This document shows positions 42,302 to 50,675 of a stretch of DNA of 64,000 bases, one piece after another. The notes under the pieces were generated by a model. It was not told the origin of the DNA and searched no databases. It saw nothing but the letters and a program-made list of their open reading frames with translations. The position numbers and the translations under genes are program-made. Positions within the stretch are counted from its first letter, which is position 1. Every line of letters starts with the position of its first letter. The stretch comes from a bacterium (lineage in GTDB: Bacteria > Babelota > Babeliae > Babelales > RVW-14), in NCBI GenBank assembly GCA_016699045.1, contig CP064957.1, positions 1,364,001 through 1,428,000 on the forward strand, read 5' to 3'.

Positions 42302-42314
42302 GAATAATGACACG
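42302..42314 (-). promoter_or_regulatory. GTGTCAT-type promoter candidate of the ANK-RING gene
   Basis: On the minus strand, GTGTCAT (42308-42314) is followed directly by TATTCT (42302-42307), 34 bp before the start. The rest of the 142-bp gap to the 42411 gene shows no other gene. Confidence 0.3.
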
Positions 42315-42410
42315 TACGGATGGCACAAATGTATCGTGAGAAGATGAAGAGTTACAAGAAAAAGTTGAACGTTGTTAAAGAGTGGCGACGGGTCAATGTT
42401 TTTTACTTCT

Positions 42411-43031
42411 TTAAGCGTCTGACCTGTCGCCGAGCATGTTTGATAGCATTGTGCAAAAACCATAACAAAATCGATCATTTCGTTCTTGACGAACGGTGCA
42501 GAGTAAACGAGCTAAATTGTTGTAGCCGCATAATGCTGCTAGCATTTCTGGGGTGTTTCCGCGTAAGTTTCCAGAGTTGATGGTATCATTGAGCGAAGCG
42601 CCTTTTTCTACCAAAATGAGTATGCAGTTGTAGTGGCCGTAAAAAATGGCAACATGAAGCGGTGTTATGCCCTCAATGTTTTTGGCATTAATATCCACAC
42701 CGGCTTTTAAAAGCATTGATAAGCAAGAAGCGTGCCCTCGTCCAGCGGCATAATGCAGCGCCGTACAACCGTGATTGTCTTTACTAAATATTGCAGCTCG
42801 TTGTTGTAAAAGTTCTTCTACGCATGTACGGTGTCCATTGAACGCAGCATAATGCAATGGCTGCCAGCCATGTTCGTCTTTGGCATTGATATCAAAACCA
42901 AACGTGATGAGTCGTTTTATATCTTCGCGGTTGCCTGTTTTGGCTGCGTAGTGAAGTGCTGTTATTGCCAGGGCCGTGTTGGTTGAGCTTGTGATGGCGA
43001 CTAAAAATAACCCAAGAATTTTTTTATTCAT
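42411..43031 (-). CDS. secreted ankyrin protein, five repeats
   Basis: This protein has 206 residues. Signal peptide MNKKILGLFLVAITSSTNTA. Repeats start at about 22 (ITALHYAAKTGN), 55 (GWQPLHYAAFNGH), 88 (GCTALHYAAGRGH), 121 (GITPLHVAIFYGH) and 158 (NTPEMLAALCGY). The C-terminus is Cys/Met-rich (CYGFCTMLSNML). The start is directly preceded by a 16-bp perfect palindrome that covers the place of the ribosome-binding site. Confidence 0.86.
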   Translation of the reverse strand: MNKKILGLFLVAITSSTNTALAITALHYAAKTGNREDIKRLITFGFDINAKDEHGWQPLHYAAFNGHRTCVEELLQQRAAIFSKDNHGCTALHYAAGRGHASCLSMLLKAGVDINAKNIEGITPLHVAIFYGHYNCILILVEKGASLNDTINSGNLRGNTPEMLAALCGYNNLARLLCTVRQERNDRFCYGFCTMLSNMLGDRSDA

Positions 43032-43033
43032 GG

Positions 43034-43049
43034 TAGTAAGCGCTTACTA
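43034..43049. promoter_or_regulatory. 16-bp perfect palindrome before an ANK start
   Basis: TAGTAAGCGCTTACTA fills the gap between two ANK genes, 3 bp before the ATG of the downstream one. It could be a repressor-type operator; as RNA it has no loop, so a hairpin there is less likely. Confidence 0.4.
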
Positions 43050-43655
43050 TTATTCAGAGGAATGATTATTGTTATGTAATGCGTTGTTTAAGACGGAATT
43101 CATTTTTTGATGGCCATTTTGTGTGGCAAGCATAGCAAGTGATGTGCCAAAGATGGTTGTCAGTGCGGTGTTAGCGCCGTATTGTATGAGTATTTCTGCG
43201 CATTCAACATGACCTTTGCTGACAGCAAAATGCAAGGGCGTTCTGCCATATAATGCTACTGGGTCCATGGTTGCTTTATGTTCTCTAAATAGTTTTGCAA
43301 AAAGCTGTAATTTTTCGATGTTGCCACAGATAGCTGCATGATGAAGAATGGTTAAGTCGTTGTTGTCTGCCGCATTAATTTTAGCGCCATACAAGAGTAG
43401 CTTGGTGATACATTTAACGTGTTTATGTGTCATGGGAATAGCGCGAGCGGCATGGTGTAGCGGTGTCCATCCTGCGCTGTCTATAGCATTTACGTTGGCA
43501 TGATTGTGTAAAAGTTCTTTTATTTTTTCAACATTGCCAGCTTGAGCAGCATAGTGCAATGGCATCATGTTACCATGAATGAAATGAGAGGCTGGGATGG
43601 CCTTGGTTGGTAACGTCCCTATCAATAAACATAGTCCTACAAAATTTCTGTTCAT
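43050..43655 (-). CDS. secreted ankyrin protein, five repeats with insertions
   Basis: This protein has 201 residues from the ATG at 43655 (MNRNFVGLCLLIGTLPTKAI), chosen for the GAGAGG ahead of it. ANK repeats start near 30 (MPLHYAAQAGN), 61 (GWTPLHHAARAIP, with an extra MTHKHV turn), 99 (LTILHHAAICGN, followed by an extended helix), 137 (GRTPLHFAVSKGH) and 170. The C-terminus is Asn/His-rich. Confidence 0.85.
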   Translation of the reverse strand: MNRNFVGLCLLIGTLPTKAIPASHFIHGNMMPLHYAAQAGNVEKIKELLHNHANVNAIDSAGWTPLHHAARAIPMTHKHVKCITKLLLYGAKINAADNNDLTILHHAAICGNIEKLQLFAKLFREHKATMDPVALYGRTPLHFAVSKGHVECAEILIQYGANTALTTIFGTSLAMLATQNGHQKMNSVLNNALHNNNHSSE

Positions 43656-43689
43656 GATAAAATCCTCTCTCAAAAATAACATAATTATT

Positions 43690-44175
43690 TTATTTGGTTA
43701 GTACGCTCTCATTCGTTGTTGCCTTTTGTTCTTGTTCTAGTTCTTTCTTGTGTAAATATTCTACAATCGAGAATTTGTGTGCGCATGCTGCAAGCATGAC
43801 TGGTGTTTTACCCTCATCAGTAGCGGCAGAAATATCAGCACCACCATTTACAAGCCTTATGGCGCACGCATAGTGGCCACAAAAGGCAGCAAAGTGTAGT
43901 GGCGTCCAGTGGTGCTGATCTTTGATATTAACGTTAGCACCATGTTGTAGAAGCGTGGTAATGCAAGGCGGTTGGTTTTTCCATGCGGCGTAATGAAGCG
44001 ATGTTAATCCATGGACATCTTGAGCTTCAATATTGAATTGTTTTGTTGCCAAAAGTCTTTCTAGTTCTGCTACATTGCCATTGTCTGCCGCTTCATGAAG
44101 GGCTGTTGTTGCCGATTTTGCGTTGTTTACACAAGCAAGAGTGATTAAAAATAACGATAAGATTTTTATGTTCAT
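43690..44175 (-). CDS. secreted ankyrin protein, four repeats
   Basis: This protein has 161 residues. Signal peptide MNIKILSLFLITLACVNNAK with SAT following. Regular repeats start at 23 (TTALHEAADNGN), 56 (GLTSLHYAAWKNQ), 89 (WTPLHFAAFCGH) and 122 (GKTPVMLAACAHK). The last 20 residues are Glu/Gln/Lys/Thr-rich. Confidence 0.86.
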   Translation of the reverse strand: MNIKILSLFLITLACVNNAKSATTALHEAADNGNVAELERLLATKQFNIEAQDVHGLTSLHYAAWKNQPPCITTLLQHGANVNIKDQHHWTPLHFAAFCGHYACAIRLVNGGADISAATDEGKTPVMLAACAHKFSIVEYLHKKELEQEQKATTNESVLTK

Positions 44176-44225
44176 GATCTTCTTTCATTGATTAAAATAG
44201 TATGTGTTCACTCGATGATAATATT

Positions 44226-44825
44226 TCAGAAGTCAGCAAGAACTGCTTGGTATTCTTGTTCTGCAGGCGTTGCATTTAAATAGTTTACGATTTCGTGGTA
44301 GCCATATTGTCTTGCAAAATCAACAGGTGTTTGCTTTAAAGTATCAGGTAAAATTATAGCACCATTAATGACAAGTGCCATTACGCAATCAAGATGGCCG
44401 TTTAAAGCTGCATAGTGAAGAGGAGTCCAGTTGGTAGAATGAGGATCGTGAGCGTTTACCTTAGCGCCACCGTTTAAAAGAGCTTTCAAACATTTGAGAT
44501 GGCCAAACTGAGCCGCACAATGAAGTGGCGTGTCGTTATTACTCCACGCAGAAACAGAAGCACCTGCATTTAAAAGTTCTCGTACACATTCAGTATGACC
44601 ATACTTGGCGGCAATATGAAGAGCCGTCTCCCGCCTGCTGTCTTGAGACTTAATGTTAGGATTAACATTGTCAGTACCATCCTTCGGTTCTAAAAGGCGA
44701 GCGATTGTTTTAGCATCATCATTGTTTGCAGCTTTGTGAAGTTCCGTCCAGCCGCTTGCCATTGGCGCGGCGTTGGTTGAAAAAGCAAGAGCGACTAAAC
44801 ATAATACTTTAATTTTTGTGTTCAT
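44226..44825 (-). CDS. secreted ankyrin protein, five repeats
   Basis: This protein has 199 residues. Signal peptide MNTKIKVLCLVALAFSTNAA. ANK repeats are near 25 (GWTELHKAANNDD, with a longer loop), 65 (ETALHIAAKYGH), 97 (NDTPLHCAAQFGH), 132 (NWTPLHYAALNGH) and 164 (QTPVDFARQYGY). It ends EQEYQAVLADF, a tail shared with the next upstream gene (EQKYQEILTDF), so the two are probably a duplication pair. Confidence 0.86.
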   Translation of the reverse strand: MNTKIKVLCLVALAFSTNAAPMASGWTELHKAANNDDAKTIARLLEPKDGTDNVNPNIKSQDSRRETALHIAAKYGHTECVRELLNAGASVSAWSNNDTPLHCAAQFGHLKCLKALLNGGAKVNAHDPHSTNWTPLHYAALNGHLDCVMALVINGAIILPDTLKQTPVDFARQYGYHEIVNYLNATPAEQEYQAVLADF

Positions 44826-44850
44826 GATTTTAAGTTTCGTTGGCTAAATT

Positions 44851-45384
44851 TTATTCTGTTTCTTCAAATGGCAAGTTCTTGAAGTCAGTAAGAATTTCTT
44901 GATATTTCTGCTCGGCTTGAAGCTCTGTGAAAAACTTTACGATTTCGTTATGGCCTTTTTCTGCGGCAAGCATAGCGGGAGTTTCGTGTTCACTATTGCG
45001 GATTGTAAGGCTGGCTTGATGTTGTACCAATATTTGTACGCATGCGAGTTGTCCACGATATACTGCAAGATGAAGAGGCGTATCGTTGTTGTCATTTTGA
45101 GCATTAATATCGGCCTTGTTGTCTAACAAGAACTGTACGCATTGAAGGTGGCCTTGCATAACTGCGAGATGAAGGGGGGTGTTGCCTTGGCCGCTCTTGG
45201 ATCGGTGATTAATATTAAATTTTGAGTTCAATTGTTTAGCGGTAGCGACTAGTGTTTGTAAACTTTCGTAATTGCCATAGTAAGTTACGTGATGAAAATG
45301 TGTCCAGTCGCTGTTTGCCATTGGCGCTGCGTTGGTTGCAATGGCAAGAGTGGCTAAAAATAACGATACAAATTTTATGTTCAT
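44851..45384 (-). CDS. secreted ankyrin protein, four repeats
   Basis: This protein has 177 residues. Signal peptide MNIKFVSLFLATLAIATNAA. Repeats begin near 26 (DWTHFHHVTYYGN, degenerate), 67 (GNTPLHLAVMQGH), 100 (DTPLHLAVYRGQ) and 133 (ETPAMLAAEKGH). The EQKYQEILTDF tail pairs it with the 44226 protein; it then extends by an acidic KNLPFEETE. Confidence 0.86.
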   Translation of the reverse strand: MNIKFVSLFLATLAIATNAAPMANSDWTHFHHVTYYGNYESLQTLVATAKQLNSKFNINHRSKSGQGNTPLHLAVMQGHLQCVQFLLDNKADINAQNDNNDTPLHLAVYRGQLACVQILVQHQASLTIRNSEHETPAMLAAEKGHNEIVKFFTELQAEQKYQEILTDFKNLPFEETE

Positions 45385-45417
45385 GATCTTTTTTCATTTT
45401 TTTAAATTGTACGACGG

Positions 45418-45481
45418 TTATCCGAATACATTCTGATTGTTTTTGTGTAAATAATGTATGATTTGCTGATGATCTCCTTTT
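45418..45481 (-). pseudogene. fragment of an ankyrin C-terminus
   Basis: Directly after the stop of the 45482 gene, a different frame encodes LKKGDHQQIIHYLHKNNQNVFG and a stop. This is the typical last ANK helix of these proteins. It looks like the leftover of a second copy after deletion or a frameshifted older C-terminus. Confidence 0.5.
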
Positions 45482-45865
45482 TTAAGCTGCAGGAGCAGCA
45501 TTAAAGTGTTCTTTGGCTTTGCTGTGTAAATAATTGACGATGTCGAGATGGCCGTGAGTTTGGGCAAAGAGTGCTGGTGTGGCCCCGCCTTTAGCTTGAG
45601 CATGAATGTTGGCGCCATGGTTTACCAGTATTTCTACGCAATCAAGATGACCTGCATAGGCAGCTGCGTGGAGCGGGGTCCAGTCATTCCAGCCTCGAGC
45701 ATTAACGGAAAATATTTTATTTTCTAGAAGTTCTTGTACCGTATCAGTATTACCTAGTTTTGCTGCTTGATGAAGAGCGGTCCAGACGGCTGACCATTCT
45801 GCTGATACAGCAGTGGTTGCACAAGCAAGCGTGAATAAAAATAACGATATAAATTTTGTGTTCAT
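45482..45865 (-). CDS. secreted ankyrin protein, three repeats
   Basis: This protein has 127 residues. Signal peptide MNTKFISLFLFTLACATTAV ends near SA. Repeats are near 28 (WTALHQAAKLGN), 62 (WTPLHAAAYAGH) and 95 (GATPALFAQTHGH), and it ends with an Ala/Lys-rich helix. It overlaps the upstream gene by 4 bp. A stray ANK C-terminal fragment follows its stop. Confidence 0.84.
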   Translation of the reverse strand: MNTKFISLFLFTLACATTAVSAEWSAVWTALHQAAKLGNTDTVQELLENKIFSVNARGWNDWTPLHAAAYAGHLDCVEILVNHGANIHAQAKGGATPALFAQTHGHLDIVNYLHSKAKEHFNAAPAA

Positions 45866-46653
45866 AATATTCTTTTCTTTTTTTTCGTGGGCAGGGTAAA
45901 TCCTGCCATTGATGAATTACGTTTTGTTGCTAGGAATTTTAAATAATCTGCGATGTCTTTATAGTCATTGTCTTCTGCCAGAATTTCTGGTGTTTTATCG
46001 TCAAAGTTTCTAAAATTTATTGTTGCTTTATAAATGAGCGATGCGTCATAATTGAGAAGTTTTTTTACACAGTTTAAATAACCATTTTTTGCAGCCTTAT
46101 GAAGTGGGGTTTCGCCTTTTTCGTCGCGTGCTATTCTGTCGGCATTGGCGCTTGTGTTGAGGAGTTCAGTAAGGCATGCAAGTGAGCCGCTTGTTGCAGC
46201 GCAGTGTAAGGGTGTGCAGCCTTCAATTTCTCCAAAAATTTCCCCAACTTTTGCTCTGACGTTAGCGCCATTGTTGATCAAAAAGCTAAGGCACGCGAAA
46301 TTACCGCTTACTGCGGCAACGTGAAGTGGGGTCCAACCGTCGTTATCCTGATCGTTGATGTGGGCTCCATGGCGCAGTAAAATGCTGATACTTTCTGGAT
46401 GACCCATGAATGCAGCATGATGAAGTGGTGTTAAACCTTCGTTATCGCGTGCGTTGACGTTGGCATTATCGATGATAAATTTTTCCATTGTATTGAAATG
46501 ATCGTGATTGTTTGCCTCTCGAACGAGCTTGTGAAGTTGCGTCCAGCCCCATTCATTGATTGGCGAATTTATATTGAATTCTTCAGGAGATGCTATTATG
46601 GCAGCAACAAAGAAGGTGCTTGATAAGAATGATAAGGCTATTTTTCTATTCAT
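45862..46653 (-). CDS. secreted ankyrin protein, six repeats
   Basis: This protein has 263 residues. Signal peptide MNRKIALSFLSSTFFVAAII ends near AS. Repeats start near 37 (GWTQLHKLVREANN), 73 (GLTPLHHAAFMGH), 106 (GWTPLHVAAVSGN), 144 (GCTPLHCAATSGS, after an EIFGEIE insertion), 179 (GETPLHKAAKNGY) and a cap. The C-terminus is basic (PTKKKKRIL) and could resemble a nuclear-localisation stretch, though this is weak. Confidence 0.86.
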   Translation of the reverse strand: MNRKIALSFLSSTFFVAAIIASPEEFNINSPINEWGWTQLHKLVREANNHDHFNTMEKFIIDNANVNARDNEGLTPLHHAAFMGHPESISILLRHGAHINDQDNDGWTPLHVAAVSGNFACLSFLINNGANVRAKVGEIFGEIEGCTPLHCAATSGSLACLTELLNTSANADRIARDEKGETPLHKAAKNGYLNCVKKLLNYDASLIYKATINFRNFDDKTPEILAEDNDYKDIADYLKFLATKRNSSMAGFTLPTKKKKRIL

Positions 46654-46739
46654 AGACGACTATCCTGCTTATGATGAGATGTGTTTATTTTGTTAATAAT
46701 CGAATAGTGAAAACTTTTGGTGGGGCAATCATATCATGT

Positions 46740-47402
46740 TTATAATTTATTTGCTGCATTTTTTTGCATGGCGCTCATTATGGTACTTAAATAGGTAGCA
46801 ATATCATCATTCTGCGCGTCTGTAGCAAGGTTGGTTGCGGTATTGCCATTGGTTGTTTGAGCAAAAATGTCAGCTTTGTTTTTTAAAAGTAATTGTATGC
46901 ATGCTAAACGGCCATTTGCAGCTGCAACGTGCAGAGGTGTTCGGGCGTGATTATCGTTGGCGGCAACAAGGGCGCCTTTTTGAATGAGCAATTGTGCGCT
47001 TGCGGCATTGCCATGTAACACCGCGTAATGCAGAGGAGTCCAGAGTATATTGTCGGTGGCGTTAATGTCTGCGCCTTTTTTGATGAGCGTTTTTATGCAA
47101 GCAATACCCCCTTTGTCAGCAGCATAATGCAGTGGCGTATTGTTATCATTATCTCGTGCATCGACGAGTGCTCCGTTGCGTAGCAATATTACAAGACGGC
47201 CTAGATGTCCTTTTTGTGCTGCATCATGGAGTGCGGTTTTTCCGTATTGTCCAATAGCGTTAACGGGAATGCCGTTGTTAAGATGTGTTTGTAATGCTAT
47301 AAGATGATTGGTTTTTGCTGCAACGTGAAGTGGCGTTTCTGCCGGTTTTGCGTGCGAAGTAAACGTAAAGGCAAGTAACAGCGTGATACATTTTACGTTC
47401 AT
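46740..47402 (-). CDS. secreted ankyrin protein, six regular repeats
   Basis: This protein has 220 residues. Signal peptide MNVKCITLLLAFTFTSHAKP. Six evenly spaced 33-residue repeats start at about 22, 54, 87, 120, 153 and 186, close to consensus (NTPLHYAADKGG, WTPLHYAVLHGN, RTPLHVAAANGR). AAGGAAAAGTC precedes the ATG. The short C-terminus (MSAMQKNAANKL) has no special motif. Confidence 0.87.
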   Translation of the reverse strand: MNVKCITLLLAFTFTSHAKPAETPLHVAAKTNHLIALQTHLNNGIPVNAIGQYGKTALHDAAQKGHLGRLVILLRNGALVDARDNDNNTPLHYAADKGGIACIKTLIKKGADINATDNILWTPLHYAVLHGNAASAQLLIQKGALVAANDNHARTPLHVAAANGRLACIQLLLKNKADIFAQTTNGNTATNLATDAQNDDIATYLSTIMSAMQKNAANKL

Positions 47403-47421
47403 AAGACTTTTCCTTACCTAG

Positions 47422-47994
47422 TCAATTAGTTGATGCGTTGTGGTTAAGGCGCTGTTGGGCTTGTTTGTGCAGATATTGTGTTATAAGCCGATAGCCTTTT
47501 TCTTCCGCAATATCGTGTGGAGTTTCGCCACAGGAATTTTTACTATCGATGGTGGCTCCTCTTTCGACTAGGGCTTTAACACATTCATACTGACCTTTGT
47601 TTGCGGCATGGTGAAGAGCGGTCCACGCAAAATATGTGCCACATGCGTCAACATTGGCTTGATGTTCTAGAAGTTTTATGACAATGGACGTACGGCCTTG
47701 CATGGCGGCAAGATGAAGTGGCGCTTGTTCATCAATATCTTGAATATCAATCATTGCGCCGTTTTCTAAAAGTTTTTCTACGCAAAGCATATGACCTTGC
47801 CGAGCTGCTTCATGAAGCGGTGTTCTTTGTGCATAATCTTGTGCATTAATGAGGGCGCCATGTCTTAAAAGTTTTACTATGTGCGACGCATGGCCTTGGT
47901 GGGCAGCAAGGTGTAGTGGTGTTGTTGTCGCTAGTATTGCGTGCGAAGTACAAGAAAGAAAAGCTAACAATAAAAGAAATATTTTTTTGTTCAA
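47422..47994 (-). CDS. secreted ankyrin protein, TTG start
   Basis: This protein has 190 residues. The start codon is TTG at 47994, with GGGAGTAAAA ahead and the family signal MNKKIFLLLLAFLSCTSHAI after it. Repeats begin at 24, 57 (RTPLHEAARQGH), 90 (QAPLHLAAMQGR), 123 (WTALHHAANKGQ) and 157 (GETPHDIAEEKGY). The tail is Gln/Asn-rich. Confidence 0.86.
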   Translation of the reverse strand: MNKKIFLLLLAFLSCTSHAILATTTPLHLAAHQGHASHIVKLLRHGALINAQDYAQRTPLHEAARQGHMLCVEKLLENGAMIDIQDIDEQAPLHLAAMQGRTSIVIKLLEHQANVDACGTYFAWTALHHAANKGQYECVKALVERGATIDSKNSCGETPHDIAEEKGYRLITQYLHKQAQQRLNHNASTN

Positions 47995-48028
47995 ATTTTA
48001 CTCCCTATATTTTTTGGAGCTAAGTATG

Positions 48029-48775
48029 TCACGAAGTTATTTGTTTTTGTAGTAAATAGTTAACAATTGTTAAGTGATCCCCACTTGTTGCAAGATCTAT
48101 TGGTTTTTTACCATTACTGTCGCTGGCATAAAGATTTGCATTGCTTTCTACTAATATTTTTACGCATTCAAAGCGGCCATTCCAGGCAGCAAGATGCAGC
48201 GGCGTAAAATGAAATTTGCTTTGAGTGTCAATGGTTAGTCCGCCTTGCAGCAATGCGCTGACACTGGCGAAATTTCCCTCGGCGACAGCTTCGTGCAAGG
48301 CCGTCCAGCCATAGTTGTCTTGTGCATCGCGATTAATAGTTTTTGAGGAGAGGAGGGCGTTAATGCATGCAACATGGTTATGTGAAGCGGCATAATGCAA
48401 GGGTGTCTGGTTGTCTTTATTACGCACATTAACATCAGCATTGTAGCGTACAAAGATCAAAATGCAGTTGGCGTGATTGTTCTTTACTGCGAGATGAAGT
48501 GGTGTGTGACCATAACTATCTTTGATAGAGGTAAGCGCATTGTTTTGGAGCAGTATTTCTATACATTCGGCATGGCCTTCTTGGGCTGCGCAATGAAGAG
48601 CGGTGTGTCCATTGCTGTTTTGCGCATTAATATTTTCGCTGTTGTTGATAATGGTTTGTAAATGATGAAAATCGTTCTTTTGTACTGCTTCATGGAGTGG
48701 GGTAAAAGCTGCTGGTATGACATTGGTTGCGAGTGCGAGAGTAATTAACAATAATGCGGTAATTTTTTTGTTCAT
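48029..48775 (-). CDS. secreted ankyrin protein, seven repeats
   Basis: This protein has 248 residues. Signal peptide MNKKITALLLITLALATNVI. Repeats start near 24 (FTPLHEAVQKND), 57 (GHTALHCAAQEGH), 90 (GHTPLHLAVKNNH), 123 (QTPLHYAASHNH), 157 (GWTALHEAVAEGN), 190 (FTPLHLAAWNGR) and 223. Its ATG overlaps the upstream stop by 4 bp. Confidence 0.87.
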   Translation of the reverse strand: MNKKITALLLITLALATNVIPAAFTPLHEAVQKNDFHHLQTIINNSENINAQNSNGHTALHCAAQEGHAECIEILLQNNALTSIKDSYGHTPLHLAVKNNHANCILIFVRYNADVNVRNKDNQTPLHYAASHNHVACINALLSSKTINRDAQDNYGWTALHEAVAEGNFASVSALLQGGLTIDTQSKFHFTPLHLAAWNGRFECVKILVESNANLYASDSNGKKPIDLATSGDHLTIVNYLLQKQITS

Positions 48776-49338
48776 GATGGTTTTTCTTCAGACTCAGGTT
48801 GATTTTTAAGGCGTTTTTTTTCCTGTATTTTTAAATAGTCTGCGATATCGTGAAATTTTTTTTCTGTTGCCAAATCAGCGGCGTTTCCAATGAGAGCGCC
48901 ATTGTCTACCAAAAATTCTATGCAGGCAACGTGGCCAAACCAGGCAGCCCAATGCAACGGTGTCCACCCGTTGCTGTCTTGAGCATCAATTTCTATTGTC
49001 CATTTTTGTGCCAATTCTTTTACGCATGCAAGATGCCCCTCTCCGGCGGCTGCATGAAGTGGCGTTCTGTGTAAAAAGTTGTTCTGATCGTTAATATTGG
49101 CTCCGTTGGCTATCAGTTCTTTTACGCAATCGACGTGGCCGTTAAAGGCTGCACAATAAAGCGCCGACCAGCCTTGATACAGAGCATTAACATTCACGGT
49201 TTCCGTTGCTAAAAGTCTTCTAATAGCTATTGCGTCTCCTCTATTTACTGCTTCGTGAAGAAGTGGGATTGCCTGTAGCATGGTGTTTGTTATGAAAGTA
49301 AGGGCGACTAAAAATAAAGATATATTTTTCTTATTCAC
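48772..49338 (-). CDS. secreted ankyrin protein, GTG start
   Basis: This protein has 188 residues. A GTG at 49338 gives MNKKNISLFLVALTFITNTM. Repeats are near 23 (IPLLHEAVNRGD), 56 (GWSALYCAAFNGH), 89 (RTPLHAAAGEGH), 124 (GWTPLHWAAWFGH) and a cap. The C-terminal 100 bp are almost identical to those of the 49426 gene (ENGALIGNAADLATEKKF type cap), indicating recent duplication or gene conversion. Confidence 0.85.
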   Translation of the reverse strand: MNKKNISLFLVALTFITNTMLQAIPLLHEAVNRGDAIAIRRLLATETVNVNALYQGWSALYCAAFNGHVDCVKELIANGANINDQNNFLHRTPLHAAAGEGHLACVKELAQKWTIEIDAQDSNGWTPLHWAAWFGHVACIEFLVDNGALIGNAADLATEKKFHDIADYLKIQEKKRLKNQPESEEKPS

Positions 49339-49425
49339 GTTTTAACTTTCGTTAGATTTTTGTTTTTTGAAGTACTTTTTGTTTTATGCTTCTTCAAATA
49401 ACCGTGCAAAGTCAACCAAGTTTGC

Positions 49426-50073
49426 TTATTGTGCTCGTTGAGCTCGAAGTTGTGCTTGTTCTTTTAAATACTGTGCGATATCGTGAAATTTTTTTTCTGT
49501 TGCCAAATCAGCGGCGTTTCCAATGAGGGCGCCGTTTTCTACCAAAAATTCTATGCAGGCAACGTGGCCATACCGCACCGCTGCATGAAGTGGCGTCCAC
49601 TCGCCGACGTTGATGGTATCGATATTTTTTGCTACCAGCGCTTTAACGCAGTTAATGTGGCCTTGTGCAGCAGCGTGATGAAGCGGGGTCAAACCATTTT
49701 CGTTTATCGCTAATTCATTGATATTTGAGTGTGAAAGAAGTAACGTGACGCATTCAAGACGGTTGTACCGTGCGGCAAAATGGAGCGGCGTTTCTCCCGT
49801 ATCGCTTTGAGTATTAACGTTGGCATGAGCATTTAAAAGAACGGTAACGCATGCGAGATGGCCCCGCGCGGCAGCAAAATGAAGTGGCGTGAAGCCATCT
49901 GAATCTTTTATATTGATATCATTAGGATTGGTTTTGATAAATAGCGTGAGTGCGGGGGCAAGACCCTGGGCTGCTGTGGCATGGAGATGTGTTTTGTATT
50001 TTAATCCGGCTTGCATAGTGCTGCTTGTGCCGGTGAGTGCAACTAAAAAGATGAAGGTTAATTTTTTTTTCAT
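49426..50073 (-). CDS. secreted ankyrin protein, six repeats
   Basis: This protein has 215 residues. Signal peptide MKKKLTFIFLVALTGTSSTM ends near QAG. Repeats are near 27, 60 (GFTPLHFAAARGH), 93 (GETPLHFAARYNR), 127 (GLTPLHHAAAQGH), 158 (WTPLHAAVRYGH) and the cap GNAADLATEKKFHDIAQY shared with the 48772 gene. The C-terminus is Arg/Gln/Ala-rich. Confidence 0.86.
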   Translation of the reverse strand: MKKKLTFIFLVALTGTSSTMQAGLKYKTHLHATAAQGLAPALTLFIKTNPNDINIKDSDGFTPLHFAAARGHLACVTVLLNAHANVNTQSDTGETPLHFAARYNRLECVTLLLSHSNINELAINENGLTPLHHAAAQGHINCVKALVAKNIDTINVGEWTPLHAAVRYGHVACIEFLVENGALIGNAADLATEKKFHDIAQYLKEQAQLRAQRAQ

Positions 50074-50116
50074 GATTATTTTTTTCCTAAAACAAATAGT
50101 CTTTATTAATCGGTTG

Positions 50117-50602
50117 TTAGTTTTGGTTTGTGCTTTTTGGGTTGAAGTTACTGTATATCACAAAAGGTTTTAAATACGCGATAATTGACGTACAGTCTTT
50201 TTCTAGTGCGAGTGATAAAGGAGTATTTTCTCTTTTTGTGCGTGCTAATACATCAGCGCCGTTGGCTATAAGAATCCTGACGCAGTCAATAGAGTTTCTT
50301 AAAACAGCGCAATGCAGCGGTGTCCAGTCTAATTTGGTGCGTGCGTTAACATTGGCGTCATATTCAAGAAGAAGTTCAACGATGTCTGCCTGATTGTACC
50401 AGGCGGCAACATGCAGTGCTGTCCAGTCATCAGGGTCTCGTGCATCGACACAAAAACTTTTAATTGTTGCAAGATATTCGATGTTTGTCAGATTTCCTAT
50501 GCGTGCCGTATTGTGAAGATCAAACCAGTTGTTTTTTCCTGCTGTTACAGACGCAGTCCATGCAAGGGCGATGAAGAGAAGAGGTATACATTTTGGGGTC
50601 AT
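50117..50602 (-). CDS. secreted ankyrin protein, four repeats
   Basis: This protein has 161 residues. Signal peptide MTPKCIPLLFIALAWTASVT ends near AG. Repeats begin near 25 (WFDLHNTARIGN), 60 (WTALHVAAWYNQ), 93 (WTPLHCAVLRNS) and 126 (NTPLSLALEKDC). It ends in a short Asn/Pro/Lys tail. The start lacks a strong ribosome-binding site (AAGAAAGTATGT). Confidence 0.83.
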   Translation of the reverse strand: MTPKCIPLLFIALAWTASVTAGKNNWFDLHNTARIGNLTNIEYLATIKSFCVDARDPDDWTALHVAAWYNQADIVELLLEYDANVNARTKLDWTPLHCAVLRNSIDCVRILIANGADVLARTKRENTPLSLALEKDCTSIIAYLKPFVIYSNFNPKSTNQN

Positions 50603-50635
50603 ACATACTTTCTTATTACATCAAAAATTAATCGA

Positions 50636-50661
50636 TCAGCTGCCAGTATATCAGCAGCTGA
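50636..50661 (-). terminator. terminator candidate after the 50676 gene
   Basis: TCAGCTGC (50636-50643) and GCAGCTGA (50654-50661) form an 8-bp stem with a 10-nt loop. On the minus strand it is followed by TCGATTAATTTTT, 15 bp beyond the stop codon. Confidence 0.5.
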
Positions 50662-50675
50662 CCTTGTGATAATAA

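Noticed and set aside
45862..46653. Nuclear localisation signal in PTKKKKRIL
   Set aside because: A short basic tail is common in these proteins and cannot be separated from chance; it is mentioned only as a remark.
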